From positions 1 to 39,834 of the forward strand of contig NZ_JASJEB010000088.1 in assembly GCF_030064895.1 (NCBI RefSeq): DNA of 39,834 nucleotides, written 5' to 3'. Positions 1 through 9,434 of this stretch are shown piece by piece. The stretch comes from Crocosphaera sp. GTDB taxonomy: Bacteria; Cyanobacteriota; Cyanobacteriia; Cyanobacteriales; Microcystaceae. Within the stretch, counting starts at the first letter, position 1; each line of letters opens with the position of its first letter. Under the pieces are notes generated by a model that saw only the letters and a list, made by a program, of their open reading frames with translations, was not told the origin of the DNA and made no database searches. A program made the position numbers and the translations under genes.

Positions 1-372
1 ATATTTGAAAACACTTACCGTAACTATCATGACATTCAGAAAACCTTGCAATCTCAACAAGACTATCAAGCTATGCCAGCTAAAGTATCTCAACAAGTTT
101 TGATGATACTTGAGAGAAACTGGATAAGTTTTAAAGAGTCTAATTTAGCTTACCAAAAAACACCATCAAATTATCAGAAAGGTCAAAAAAATCAAGTAAC
201 TTTTTCTGGGAAAAGAGTAAATAGAGGTTTGTATCGTACTGGCAAAAGAAAATTAATCAATGCCGATGTCAACGGTTCGTTGAACATCATGAGAAAAGCA
301 GTCCCAAATGCTTTTAGCTATGGGATAGAGGGTGTTGTAGTTCACCCAGTCAGGGTAATACCAGCAAAATAA
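1..372 (+). pseudogene. IS200/IS605-type TnpB remnant, internally deleted, open at the left edge
   Basis: The reading frame is open from base 1, so the start lies outside the window. Two parts of a TnpB (RNA-guided transposon nuclease) are fused in frame. The first part, up to the segment around AMPAKVSQQVLMILERNW, matches the N-terminal helical region of the family. The second part, from about VTFSGKRVNRGLY, is the C-terminal end with the last RuvC motif (NADVNGSLNIMRKA). Everything between is missing, including the first RuvC aspartate, the catalytic glutamate and the zinc finger. A family member is about 400 residues; here roughly 120 remain. It cannot be an active nuclease. The C-terminal tail differs from that of the second TnpB at 3329-4165, so the two come from different TnpB lineages. 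Family recognition is by motif only. Confidence 0.8.
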
Positions 373-407
373 GGATATGTCATATTTGACTATATTTTTA
401 TGAACTA

Positions 408-3254
408 TTAATGTTTAAATTTACGATAAATACGTAACAAAATCTTTTCAAACTCTACCCAAACAAACATCAAACTACTAAACAGTAAACAGATCATTAA
501 TTGTTGGCCTGTTAACACTGTCGTATTGAAGAAAGAGCGTAACGGAGCAACATAAACTAACATTAATTGTAGAATTGTCGTAACAATAACAGCAGCCCAA
601 AGATAAAGGTTAGAAAAGGGGTTCATTTCTATAGCTAAACGAGTTGTGGAACGGGCTGCGATCGCATGACCCATTTGGGCAATACAAAGGGTAGTAAATA
701 CCATTGTTTTCCAACTTTCGGGATCGTGGCCAGGTTGTTGAGAATCATAAAATGCCCAACGCATCAAAGTAATAGTAACAATAGAAAAAATAATACCAAT
801 ACGAACAATATAAGACCCCAAACCACGAGCAAAAATGCTTTCTTGAGGACTAGAAGGAGGACGTTCCATAATATGAGGATCAGCCGGTTCCACTGCCAAA
901 GCTAAAGCAGGTAAACCATCCGTTACTAAATTCATCCAAAGAATTTGTAGAGGGATTAAAGGCACACCAGAAAGTCCCATTAAAGGTGCAGCAGCAATAG
1001 TAATTACTTCCCCCACATTACTGCCTAAAATATATTTAATAAAGTGACGAATATTGCTATAAACCACCCTTCCTTCTTCCGTTGCAGCGACAATGGTGGC
1101 AAAGTTATCATCTAACAAGACCATATCACTGGCTTCCTTGCTCACATCCGTGCCTGTAATACCCATAGCAAGACCGATATCCGCTTGTTTGAGGGCGGGA
1201 GCATCGTTTACCCCATCCCCAGTCATAGCCACAAATTTATTGCGTTTCTGCAATGCTTGAACAATGCGTAATTTATGTTCGGGAGAAACACGGGCATAAA
1301 CACTAACCCTTTCTACTTCTTCCTCCAACTGGGGTTGAGATAACTTCTCTAACTCTCGTCCCCCTAAAATATGACCCTCTGCTTGGATGATACCTAACTG
1401 TTGCGCAATAGCTTGGGCCGTGAGTTGATGATCCCCTGTAATCATAATGGGACGAATACCGGCAGACTTACATTTAGCGACAGCGGCCTTAACTTCGGGT
1501 CGAGGTGCATCCATCATTCCCACTAACCCTAACCAAACTAACCCTTGTTCTGCTTCTTCTGCTTGGGTTGCGTCTGGTATCTGTTCTAAAGGTTTATAGG
1601 CCAACCCTAAAACCCTTAAGGCACGTTGGGCCATACCATTATTACCGCGCAATACTTGTTGTTTTTGTTCCTCGGTTAAAGGATTAACCCGTTGTCCTTG
1701 TTGATAATATTCACATCTTTCTAAAATCAGTTCGGGTGAACCTTTAGTAAATAAGACATATTGATGATCCCCTTGACTTTGCCAACTAGGCCAGCGATCG
1801 CCTGTATGACTGCCTTGACAGATTGTACTCATGCGTTTGCGTTCGGAAGTAAAGGGAAACTCTCCAACTCTGGCATATTGTTTTTCCAAGACTGACTGTT
1901 GTAACTCAGCTTTTCCTCCTAAAGCGAGTAAAGATCCTTCCGTGGGATCGCCCATAATGTTCCAGTCGCTGCCTTCTTGGGATAAATGGGCATCATTACA
2001 TAATACTCCTGTAAATAATAAGGCTTCTAGTGCTGCAAAACGACTATAACGAATACTACTTTTCGCTTCGCTACAAATAAACTCCCCAACTGGTTCGTAT
2101 CCTGTTCCTGTTACTTGATAGTTGCCTTCGAGGGTTTCTACTTCTTGGACAACCATTTTATTCTGGGTTAAGGTTCCTGTTTTATCGGAACAAATAACGT
2201 TAACCGATCCCAATGTTTCCACTGCTGGCAGTTTACGGATCAAGGCGTGGCGTTTAACCATGCGTTGGGTTCCCAAAGCTAAGGTAACGGTGATAACTGC
2301 AGGTAAACCTTCCGGAACCACAGCAACGGCCATACTCAAGGATATTTCAATTAATTCTTGTAATAGTCCCCAACCTGCTTTGAGGGTTCCCCCCACAACC
2401 ACCAAGGCAACCATGAGCAAGGAACCCGTTACCAAAACGTTCCCTAACTGGGTCATACGTCGCTGTAAGGGGGTTTCCTCTGTTTCCACCGATTGCAACA
2501 TTTCGGCGATTTTCCCCAGTTCTGTATCCATTCCTGTGGCTGTAACCACAGCTTTTGCCCTTCCCTGGATCACTTCTGTGCCGGTAAAGACCATATTGAC
2601 GCGATCGCCGATGGAGGTGTCTTCTTGTAATCCTTGGGTTAAGAAATTTTTCTCAACGGCCTGTGCTTCTCCTGTTAAGGCTGATTCTCTTATTTGGAGA
2701 TGAGATCCGTCTATAATTTGACCATCGGCGCAGAGAGTGTCACCGGCTTCCATTAGGATAATGTCCCCTGGTACTAATAAGGGTGCATCTACTTCTTGAC
2801 GTTTTCCTTCTCTTATTACTTGTACTCGGGGAGAGGATAGTTTTTTTAAGGCTGCTAAGGCTTTTTCGGCACGAGTTTCTTGTAAATAGCCTAAAAGTCC
2901 GTTTAAGATAACGATAGAAAAAATAGCAATAGTATCTTTAAAGGGAAGTCCGCTTTTAGTTGTGCCACTGTTACGTAATTCAACAATATCTAAAATGCCG
3001 GAAATAATAGCGACCACGATCAGCATGATTAACATAATGTTAGTAAACTGATCTAGTAGTATTTCCCAGTTACTACGGCCAGCACTTTCTTCTATTTCGT
3101 TGCGGCCATAGTGTTGTTGTCGTTGAGCAACATTTTCTGTATCTAAGCCTGTTTGGGGGTTAGTTCCCAAGGTGTCTAGGGTTTTGGCTACAGAATAAGT
3201 ATGCCAGGGTTGTTTCTGTTGCGGTAGGGTATGGGCGGAATAGGATTTGATCAC
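408..3254 (-). CDS. P2A-type Ca2+-transporting P-type ATPase
   Basis: A 948-residue ion pump that uses ATP to move a cation, probably Ca2+, across a membrane. Visible in order: N-terminal cation-ATPase domain (about 16-60), the actuator motif TGEA (194-197), the phosphorylated aspartate in SDKTGTLT (D357), KGSPE (about 504-508) in the nucleotide domain, and the hinge TGDGVNDAP (678-686). Transport residues of the SERCA group are kept: PEGLP in M4 (314-318), SNVGE in M5 (745-749) and NLVTDG in M6 (775-780). That makes Ca2+ more likely than K+, H+ or a heavy metal. About ten membrane segments are present. In cyanobacteria such genes are often called pacL, but I did not confirm orthology. It lies between two TnpB remnants, with no operon partner. 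A 193-residue open frame on the opposite strand inside it is a shadow. Confidence 0.93.
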   Translation of the reverse strand: MIKSYSAHTLPQQKQPWHTYSVAKTLDTLGTNPQTGLDTENVAQRQQHYGRNEIEESAGRSNWEILLDQFTNIMLIMLIVVAIISGILDIVELRNSGTTKSGLPFKDTIAIFSIVILNGLLGYLQETRAEKALAALKKLSSPRVQVIREGKRQEVDAPLLVPGDIILMEAGDTLCADGQIIDGSHLQIRESALTGEAQAVEKNFLTQGLQEDTSIGDRVNMVFTGTEVIQGRAKAVVTATGMDTELGKIAEMLQSVETEETPLQRRMTQLGNVLVTGSLLMVALVVVGGTLKAGWGLLQELIEISLSMAVAVVPEGLPAVITVTLALGTQRMVKRHALIRKLPAVETLGSVNVICSDKTGTLTQNKMVVQEVETLEGNYQVTGTGYEPVGEFICSEAKSSIRYSRFAALEALLFTGVLCNDAHLSQEGSDWNIMGDPTEGSLLALGGKAELQQSVLEKQYARVGEFPFTSERKRMSTICQGSHTGDRWPSWQSQGDHQYVLFTKGSPELILERCEYYQQGQRVNPLTEEQKQQVLRGNNGMAQRALRVLGLAYKPLEQIPDATQAEEAEQGLVWLGLVGMMDAPRPEVKAAVAKCKSAGIRPIMITGDHQLTAQAIAQQLGIIQAEGHILGGRELEKLSQPQLEEEVERVSVYARVSPEHKLRIVQALQKRNKFVAMTGDGVNDAPALKQADIGLAMGITGTDVSKEASDMVLLDDNFATIVAATEEGRVVYSNIRHFIKYILGSNVGEVITIAAAPLMGLSGVPLIPLQILWMNLVTDGLPALALAVEPADPHIMERPPSSPQESIFARGLGSYIVRIGIIFSIVTITLMRWAFYDSQQPGHDPESWKTMVFTTLCIAQMGHAIAARSTTRLAIEMNPFSNLYLWAAVIVTTILQLMLVYVAPLRSFFNTTVLTGQQLMICLLFSSLMFVWVEFEKILLRIYRKFKH

Positions 3255-3328
3255 AAGAACAAGGATGGGTTAATTCTCTACTGCTACATAAAACTGACAC
3301 AACGCGACATCATAAGACACATTGAGGT

Positions 3329-4165
3329 TTACTTCCTGCTTCGTCCAGAACCGTCGGCGGCACTCTGTCCACAGGCTAACACGGTATAGCCTACCGCTTG
3401 ATTAGCTAATACTTTGGCTGCATTTAAGTCTCTATCCATTTCTAATCCGCACTCACAACGATAAATCCGCTCTGATAGAGACAATTCCTTCTTAATTAAA
3501 CCGCAGCGAGAGCAAGTTTTAGAACTAGGAAACCATCTGTCAACTATAGTCAATTTTGACCCATAAAGCTCACATTTGTACTCTAGCTGTCTTCTGAATT
3601 CATAAAAACCCAGTTCTGAGATGGCTTTAGCTAATTTGCGATTAGCTAACATTCCTTTAACATTGAGGTCTTCTATAACAATAGATGAGAAGTTTTTAGC
3701 TAAATAACTGGTAATTTTGTGAAGATAATCTCTTCTTAAATTAGCCACTTTAAGATGTTGAGATGCTAGAGATATTCTGGCCTTGGTTCGATTTTTTGAA
3801 CCCTTAACTTTCCGGCTAAGGTTTCTATGAAGTCTGCTTAATTTTTTAGCAGCTTTTCTGTAGGGTTTTAGATTAGGAAATACTTCTCCATTACTTAAAG
3901 TGGCTAAGGTTTTAATTCCTAAATCTACAAAGGCATATTGATAAACCCTTGAAGATAATTGTGATTGCCAAGAATAATGTGGTTTGACATAATTAGTGTA
4001 GAACTTTTTAAGTTTATTAGCTGTGGGTTTTAATCCCTCTTTATAGGTCACACTCCAAGCTTTTAGCCCCCAATTAAAAACCCAACGGCTATAACCTGCG
4101 TGTCTCGCCATTATGGTTTTTTGTTGGTTATTGAGTTTTAGCTTAGTTCTAAAACCTAGTAGCAT
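3329..4165 (-). CDS. TnpB-family protein with an in-frame internal deletion
   Basis: An IS200/IS605-type TnpB of 278 residues, against about 400 for the family. The N-terminus (MLLGFRTKLKLNNQQ) is typical and residues 1-77 look like the start of the wedge/REC part. At about residue 78 the frame jumps directly into the first RuvC motif (FVDLGIKTLATLSNGE, D81). The missing part is most of the middle of the N-terminal lobe. The nuclease half looks complete: D81, E165 (IVIEDLN), a zinc finger (C218, C221, C237, C239) and the last aspartate in MDRDLNAA (D246). No TnpA gene is beside it. It could be a dead remnant or a stable mini-protein; there is no stop or frameshift. The 199 bases on its 5' side, up to 4364, hold no gene I can recognise. 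Confidence 0.8.
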   Translation of the reverse strand: MLLGFRTKLKLNNQQKTIMARHAGYSRWVFNWGLKAWSVTYKEGLKPTANKLKKFYTNYVKPHYSWQSQLSSRVYQYAFVDLGIKTLATLSNGEVFPNLKPYRKAAKKLSRLHRNLSRKVKGSKNRTKARISLASQHLKVANLRRDYLHKITSYLAKNFSSIVIEDLNVKGMLANRKLAKAISELGFYEFRRQLEYKCELYGSKLTIVDRWFPSSKTCSRCGLIKKELSLSERIYRCECGLEMDRDLNAAKVLANQAVGYTVLACGQSAADGSGRSRK

Positions 4166-4364
4166 ATCTTAAAAAGTTCCCAATGGTTCGATTATATCAG
4201 ACTCAAGGTCAAGAGGTAACAACACTCCTCATTGTATCGCCTTGTGACGTTTTGTTCTATAAATAAGGGACGCTTAGGAATGCTCTCCCTGATCTTACTG
4301 TTAACTTTCGGCACTGTTAATCTTATCTCGGTTTTAAGGATTTCACCATCATAGTATTACTGAC

Positions 4365-4982
4365 TTAAGCACATTCATCAACAGCAATTAAAGATTTTTG
4401 TTGTGATTGTAATTGATACATATGGTTAAACAAATTCCAACAATATTCTTCAGATAGTCCACAAGTCACGGCACCCCGTAATACTACATTCAAATACCAA
4501 TCATTAGGGGCTAATTCTTGGGGTAATTTATCGATTACCACATAGGTTCTCACATTAGTATAAACTTTTCCTTGACTCTCAACAGTGACAGTGTGTTGAC
4601 GATACCCATTGCGTGGGACTTCTTCCCTTTCATCGAGGCGATCACTAAACCGCCAAGGGAGATGATACAGTACCCCTTCTACTTTACCATTGGGGTCCTC
4701 AACCACATCTAATGCGCCACAGTTGCGCCGTAGGGAACGACGATAAAACCCCAACCGATACCCTTCTAATATCCCTATTCCCACTATATACTGATGAGTC
4801 TTTTCCCCAAAGGTTCGTTTTAAGTCCACTGGACACATACAAGAACCATAGGCAAAATAGTAAAATGAGGGTTCTAAGGTCCCTTGAGGTTGCCAATGAC
4901 TTCCCTGTGGATGATGATGACTGGTATGGTTGGTTGCTATTTCGTTTCCAATAAACGCAGAGGTGTTAGGGTTTGGACTCAT
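4365..4982 (-). CDS. gamma-glutamylcyclotransferase-like (GGCT/AIG2 fold) protein
   Basis: 205 residues. After about 38 low-complexity N-terminal residues rich in His, Asn and Gln, the sequence FYYFAYGSCM gives the YGS loop of the GGCT fold. The family's conserved block with the catalytic acid is seen as LDEREEVPRNGYR, where a Glu just before the Pro/Asn-Gly-Tyr is expected to act as general base. Such enzymes cyclise gamma-glutamyl peptides to 5-oxoproline, and some act on glutathione. The substrate cannot be told from sequence. The gene stands alone on the minus strand with about 90 bases to the next gene. Start choice: the ATG at 4982 gives the longest frame; a later start just before the YGS block is not visible as Met, so I kept it. 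Confidence 0.75.
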   Translation of the reverse strand: MSPNPNTSAFIGNEIATNHTSHHHPQGSHWQPQGTLEPSFYYFAYGSCMCPVDLKRTFGEKTHQYIVGIGILEGYRLGFYRRSLRRNCGALDVVEDPNGKVEGVLYHLPWRFSDRLDEREEVPRNGYRQHTVTVESQGKVYTNVRTYVVIDKLPQELAPNDWYLNVVLRGAVTCGLSEEYCWNLFNHMYQLQSQQKSLIAVDECA

Positions 4983-5073
4983 AGCTAATAATCAATGGTT
5001 TATCTTTTATCATTCATTGTATCCTAATGGTTGAGAAATTTTCAGATACAAAGGATACTTTTCTGCTTAACGC

Positions 5074-5823
5074 TTAACTTTTTTGTTGAGTGGGACGCAA
5101 TAAAATGTCATGAATTTGTACATAGTCTGGTTGGGATAAAACATAGTAAACTGCGTTAGCAATATCTTTGGGTTGTAAGACAGGAAAACGACTATAAAGT
5201 TCTTGGGCTTTTTCTTTATTATTGTTGTATTTTTCAGCAAATTCTGTTTCCACAAAACCTGGACTAATAGACGAGATTTTAATGTTTTTCTTGGCTTCTC
5301 TTAACTCTTGTCGTAACCCTTCTGTTAACGCCCTCACTGCGTATTTACTAGCAGCATAAACTCCACTATATAAAGGCACACGATGACCGGACATTGAACT
5401 AATATGAATAATATGGCCTTGGTTGCGATCGCTCATATCTTTAATCGCTTCACGGGTACAAATACATAAGGCTAAAACATTCACTTCTAACATTTCTCGC
5501 CATGCTTCTGTTTCCCCTGTCATTAATGGTTCTTTATGACCTAAACCGGCATTATTAATTAATATATCAAGCCCACCCCATTTATCTCTAACTGTGTTAA
5601 ACATATTCAATATTTCTGCTTGTTGACGTAAATCAACTTTTAGGGCTAATATTTCAGTATTTTTTTCTTGTAACTTTTCTGTTAATTGATCTAATCTTTC
5701 TTGACGACGGGCGCAAATAACTAAACGATAGTTGTCTGCTGCTAAACGATGGGCGATCGCTTCTCCTATCCCACTGGATGCACCAGTAATTAAAGCAACT
5801 TTTCTAGATGATTTTTCTATCAT
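5074..5823 (-). CDS. short-chain dehydrogenase/reductase, classical type
   Basis: 249 residues, normal for a classical SDR. The cofactor loop TGASSGIG is at 13-20, with ARRQERL at 38-44, where the arginines after the second strand suggest NADP(H). The structural NNAG is at 90-93. The catalytic set is Ser in ISSMSG (about 142-145), Tyr156 and Lys160 (YAASK). The region around SISPGFVETEFA is typical of the YdfG/DHRS11-like group, which reduces or oxidises small hydroxy acids and carbonyls. The true substrate is unknown. It is a single gene on the minus strand, and the ATG at 5823 is a few residues before the first strand as usual. The 252 bases upstream of it, towards 6075, contain a repeat copy. 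Confidence 0.9.
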   Translation of the reverse strand: MIEKSSRKVALITGASSGIGEAIAHRLAADNYRLVICARRQERLDQLTEKLQEKNTEILALKVDLRQQAEILNMFNTVRDKWGGLDILINNAGLGHKEPLMTGETEAWREMLEVNVLALCICTREAIKDMSDRNQGHIIHISSMSGHRVPLYSGVYAASKYAVRALTEGLRQELREAKKNIKISSISPGFVETEFAEKYNNNKEKAQELYSRFPVLQPKDIANAVYYVLSQPDYVQIHDILLRPTQQKS

Positions 5824-5977
5824 AATACCAATTATCCTTGATGATGTTTTTTATGGATATTGTTTTTAGTAATGTGCAAATACAATGTATTAGCTTGACA
5901 TATTGCATAAGTTAACATAACATAGTAAGGTTTGAAATGGTATAGTATTTTTCTTGGGAGCCTGTCATTTTTACAAC

Positions 5978-6075
5978 CTATAGCAATCAGTAATGATTCA
6001 TGAGATATCTCTTTTCTTATCTGTTGCCTGTTGCCTTCTACTCAGACTTAATTCTCACAACTGATATTAGTTCAA
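5978..6075. repeat. MITE-like palindromic repeat, copy 1 (degenerate)
   Basis: The left end CTATAGCAATCAGTAATGAT and the right end ATTCTCACAACTGATATTAG are related inverted termini. They match the ends of the copies near 33499 and 26741. The middle is not conserved. It ends directly at the stop codon of the gene at 6076-8784. Confidence 0.5.
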
Positions 6076-8784
6076 TTATTCCATAATTTCCTTAACTAAT
6101 TTTTCTGCTTCTTGTTTTGTCTTAATTTCTCCATCTAAAGTTAAAGCGAGTAACCGATCTAAGACAAGTTTATACTGTGGTCCTGGTTTATACCCCATGC
6201 GTTTTAAATCATTACCATTTAAGGGTGCTTGAACTTTTGACCATTGGGTTAAATATTGCCAAATAATTCGTCTAATTTCTTTGTTAGAGTTAACTGCGAC
6301 TAAAATTAAATCTGCCAATTTATGGGGATATAATTGTTTATATTGATCGCTTATTTTCTTACATTTTGATAACATCTCTTGCGTTTCTGAATAAATAATG
6401 TTATTTTTATCTATCCTTTCTAGACTGTCTTTAGGTAGTTGTAAATTAAGCGCAACTTGTTTTCTTTGTTGGGGATTAATTTGAGAAATTAATATTTCTA
6501 AACGTATCAACCAATGACCAATATTATTATCAGGATCAAGATATCTTAGCCAACGAGAAGCACAACGAATTTGCCACCATATTTTATCATCTAATTTTAC
6601 TTGATTATGTAAGCATTTAAAAGCATCTAAATATGACAACAATTTTAAAGCTTGTCTCCAATAATTTGCTTCTAAAATATACTTCAATTCAGCTTTTAAT
6701 CGTGTTGTTAAGGCAGGAGTTACATGATTTTTAAGTTTTAGTTTATCATAGATACCGCTTTCAATAGCATAACGAATATAGGTTTCTGTTTGGGGTTCAA
6801 TTTCAAAGTTTAATCTAACAGCAAATCGCACAGCACGATAAATTCTGGTGGGATCTTCAATAAAACTATTAGCATGAAGTACCCGAACTTCTTTACCTTT
6901 TAAATCTAATAAACCACCAAAAAAATCTAATAATTCTCCTTCCCTCGGTGGGGTTAATTTAACTGCTAAAGAATTAATAGTAAAATCCCTTCTATATAAG
7001 TCTTGACGAATAGAACTTGCTTCTACTTCTGGGTTAGCTGCCGGGTAAGGATAAAATTCAGTTCGTGAGGTAGCAATATCGAGACATAGTGACCCAAACT
7101 CTGGATCTTTATGCCATAACAAAGCTGCTGTTTTAAACTCACCATGTACTGATAATCTAGATTTAGGATATTTTTTCTGTATGCTTGAAGCTAATTCAAC
7201 TCCTGCTCCCACATCAGCAGATTTATGAAATCCATCTACAACTAAATCAATATCTTGAAGTAATACTTTTTGATTATCTTTGGTTAGTAATAAGTCTCTA
7301 ACTGCCCCTCCTACAATGTATAAATGCCAGCCTTTTTCCTCTGCTTCTTGAGCAATCATTTCTAATAATTTCCAAGTAGAACTTTCCAAAGAGTGACTTA
7401 TTGAAGGTAATAAACAGGAAAACGTTGCCACTCTTTTCCCATTTTCGTCTTTAACTTCTGTTCTCTGTTGATGAATTTGTCTTAATAAGTCAGTACGTGT
7501 AACAATTCCTAAGAGTTTATTATCATCAATAACAGGTAATCTTCCCACATCATAAGTTACCATAATTGATTCAATATCAGGTAATAAAGTATCAGGAGTA
7601 ATGGTTTTGAGGTTTTTGGTCATATATCCTTTTACTGGTGCATGACTAAACCCATGATGCAATGCTAAATCTAAATCTCGGCGTGAAATAATACCAACTA
7701 AATGATCATTTTCATCCACCACCGATAACCCTGAATGACCATAGCGAAATAACACCCTTTCTGCTTGTTCTATAGTAGTTTGCGGACGAATAGTCCTCAC
7801 TGGAGAAGACATTAAATCTCTGGCCGTTAAAGGGTGGGGAATTTGAGGAATAAATTCTTCTACTAATTGCTTTAATTTGCTTTCAGCATCGACATTTCTT
7901 AACATTAAAGAAGCGGCTTGACTATGACCACCCCCTCCATAAATTGAGAATAATTGATTAAGATTAGTTCCTTCAATACGAGTCCTCCCAATCACAACTA
8001 AACGATTTTCAGGATATGGCTTATTATTATGTCGTTTGTGATAAATATGAGCAAATAATAAAGCATCACTTTCGCTTAACTCTATTAATCTTTCCGTTAA
8101 ATTAGATAATCCTGAGACAAAATTTTCTGTTTCAATGAGTACCCAAGCAACCCGATATCCTCGAATATTTTTTGTTTCTAATTTATCTAAAGCTTCTGTA
8201 AAAATTTCTTGTAATTCAGGTGTAAAACCTGGGTCACAATATTCAGCAATAATCTTAACATTTGCTCCCATTTCCATTAACCAAGCTAAGGCTTGAGCAT
8301 CTCTCGCAGTTGACTGGGCAAAGGTCAAAGAACCTGTATCAACATGAATTCCTAAACCCATAATAGTCGCTTCAATGGGGTTAGGATTAACCTTTTCTTG
8401 CTGCATTTTTTCCACAATTAAAGTGGTACTAGCCCCCACTGCTTCTATTTGTTGGAAAGTAGCAGGAATATCCGATTTACTGTTGAGATGATGGTCGTAT
8501 AATTCCACACTTTTAATCTGTGGTAAACTCAACCATTCTGCTGCTTTTCCTAAACGGTTAAGTTGTTGATTATCTACTACAATTAAATGACGAATTTGTT
8601 TAGGGTTAACACTTCTTAACTCAATGAGAGCAATTTCATCTCGATGTAATGCTAAAAAATCCTTAACCTTTGGATGGGCCCCACCAGTTAAAACGATGCG
8701 ACTTCCTACTCTGAGACAAGACAAACCAACGGCCGCCCCTAATGCGTCAAAATCAACTGTCTGGTGGCATAAAATTAAGTCCAT
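6076..8784 (-). CDS. DHH-CBS-tRNA nucleotidyltransferase fusion (A-adding/CCA-type enzyme)
   Basis: A 902-residue protein with three parts. Residues 1-310 are a DHH/DHHA1 phosphoesterase-like domain: [12 protein letters not shown] at the start, DHH at 97-99 and GGGGHSQAA near 283-291. Residues about 320-440 are two CBS domains ([12 protein letters not shown] and [11 protein letters not shown]). Residues about 470-902 are a class II poly(A) polymerase/tRNA nucleotidyltransferase head and body: VGGAVRDLL (491-499), the metal-binding DID (511-513), and [10 protein letters not shown] (598-607). This layout is known from A-adding enzymes of Aquifex and cyanobacteria, which finish the tRNA 3'-CCA together with a separate CC-adding enzyme. 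Whether this one adds A only or CCA cannot be decided here. The DHH domain might degrade oligonucleotides, and the CBS pair may sense adenine nucleotides. It ends against a repeat copy. Confidence 0.92.
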   Translation of the reverse strand: MDLILCHQTVDFDALGAAVGLSCLRVGSRIVLTGGAHPKVKDFLALHRDEIALIELRSVNPKQIRHLIVVDNQQLNRLGKAAEWLSLPQIKSVELYDHHLNSKSDIPATFQQIEAVGASTTLIVEKMQQEKVNPNPIEATIMGLGIHVDTGSLTFAQSTARDAQALAWLMEMGANVKIIAEYCDPGFTPELQEIFTEALDKLETKNIRGYRVAWVLIETENFVSGLSNLTERLIELSESDALLFAHIYHKRHNNKPYPENRLVVIGRTRIEGTNLNQLFSIYGGGGHSQAASLMLRNVDAESKLKQLVEEFIPQIPHPLTARDLMSSPVRTIRPQTTIEQAERVLFRYGHSGLSVVDENDHLVGIISRRDLDLALHHGFSHAPVKGYMTKNLKTITPDTLLPDIESIMVTYDVGRLPVIDDNKLLGIVTRTDLLRQIHQQRTEVKDENGKRVATFSCLLPSISHSLESSTWKLLEMIAQEAEEKGWHLYIVGGAVRDLLLTKDNQKVLLQDIDLVVDGFHKSADVGAGVELASSIQKKYPKSRLSVHGEFKTAALLWHKDPEFGSLCLDIATSRTEFYPYPAANPEVEASSIRQDLYRRDFTINSLAVKLTPPREGELLDFFGGLLDLKGKEVRVLHANSFIEDPTRIYRAVRFAVRLNFEIEPQTETYIRYAIESGIYDKLKLKNHVTPALTTRLKAELKYILEANYWRQALKLLSYLDAFKCLHNQVKLDDKIWWQIRCASRWLRYLDPDNNIGHWLIRLEILISQINPQQRKQVALNLQLPKDSLERIDKNNIIYSETQEMLSKCKKISDQYKQLYPHKLADLILVAVNSNKEIRRIIWQYLTQWSKVQAPLNGNDLKRMGYKPGPQYKLVLDRLLALTLDGEIKTKQEAEKLVKEIME

Positions 8785-8819
8785 AACGTCCCTATCAATT
8801 TGCGATCGCTAATCTAATT

Positions 8820-9197
8820 TTATCTTTTTGACTGCTGAAACTTCACGAGACTCCAAGAATTGTTGTCTAAGTCAATTTTTTTCAGTTTATAATGAGCGGT
8901 TGAATGTTGTCCATAAAGGATAAACTCACAATGAGATATTTCGTTAATAAGCAGTTTATAATCACCGAAGTCTACTTTTTTTATTTTTCCTCTTCCTTTA
9001 CTAATAGTTCCTTCATAACTTAAATAAATCAAGCGATGATCTTGAATTTTTTTAACTATGATTTTTTGTTCTTGTTGAATTTCAGACAAAGGAATTGTTA
9101 ATTGCCATGTAGCCAAAGTTTCGCTATATTCCAGCATTAAATCATAGTGAGGTTGACCGTAACCTGTATGATGATGAAAAACAAATTGTTTTAACAT
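8820..9197 (-). CDS. stand-alone LigD-type 3'-phosphoesterase-like domain protein
   Basis: 125 residues. The N-terminal block FVFHHHTGYGQPHYDLMLE resembles the LigD N-terminal phosphoesterase motif, in which a first His and a later H-x-D bind metal at a DNA 3' end. LATWQLTIPL fits the next conserved strand, and an HCEFILYGQ block follows later. In canonical LigD the segment is HYDFRLE; here the Arg position is Met, so catalytic strength is uncertain. No ligase or polymerase domain is attached and no Ku gene is near. It starts 35 bases after the nucleotidyltransferase start region on the same strand. Role in DNA end cleaning is inferred. It could also be a related fold with another RNA or DNA substrate. 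Confidence 0.65.
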   Translation of the reverse strand: MLKQFVFHHHTGYGQPHYDLMLEYSETLATWQLTIPLSEIQQEQKIIVKKIQDHRLIYLSYEGTISKGRGKIKKVDFGDYKLLINEISHCEFILYGQHSTAHYKLKKIDLDNNSWSLVKFQQSKR

Positions 9198-9278
9198 TGT
9201 CTAAAACCTTTGCCCGATAATAAAATATTGTACTACAATTAATAGTCATTCAATACCATTAATATATTTCATATCTAA

Positions 9279-9330
9279 GAATAATAACTTTCCATTACTC
9301 GTCCAAAACTATATATTTTTTCTTAATATA
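9279..9330 (-). pseudogene. duplicated 3' tail of the neighbouring NlpC/P60 gene
   Basis: Read on the minus strand, this stretch encodes EKIYSFGRVMESYYS followed by a stop. The last residues of the NlpC/P60 gene at 9435-10145 are EKIYSFGRVMESYCP followed by a stop. The match at DNA level is almost perfect for about 35 bases and then fades towards 9360. There is a stop codon just before the matching part, so it is not a separate protein. It lies in the 237-base gap between the two genes, about 105 bases past the real stop. Confidence 0.8.
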
Positions 9331-9434
9331 TTTTGTATGATAGGCAAATTTATCTACATGATGAATAGTTCACATCAGTTTCTAATTTGCCCACCCTATC
9401 GTGTTAAGATTGCTTTATAAGAACCATAATTTAA

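Noticed and set aside
2122-2703. A 193-residue open frame on the plus strand
   Set aside because: It lies fully inside the Ca2+-type ATPase gene on the other strand, has low-complexity Ser/Thr/Val composition and no motif. It is a shadow of the real gene.
5067-5255. A 62-residue frame inside the SDR gene
   Set aside because: Same strand, other frame, entirely within the SDR coding sequence with no start signal.
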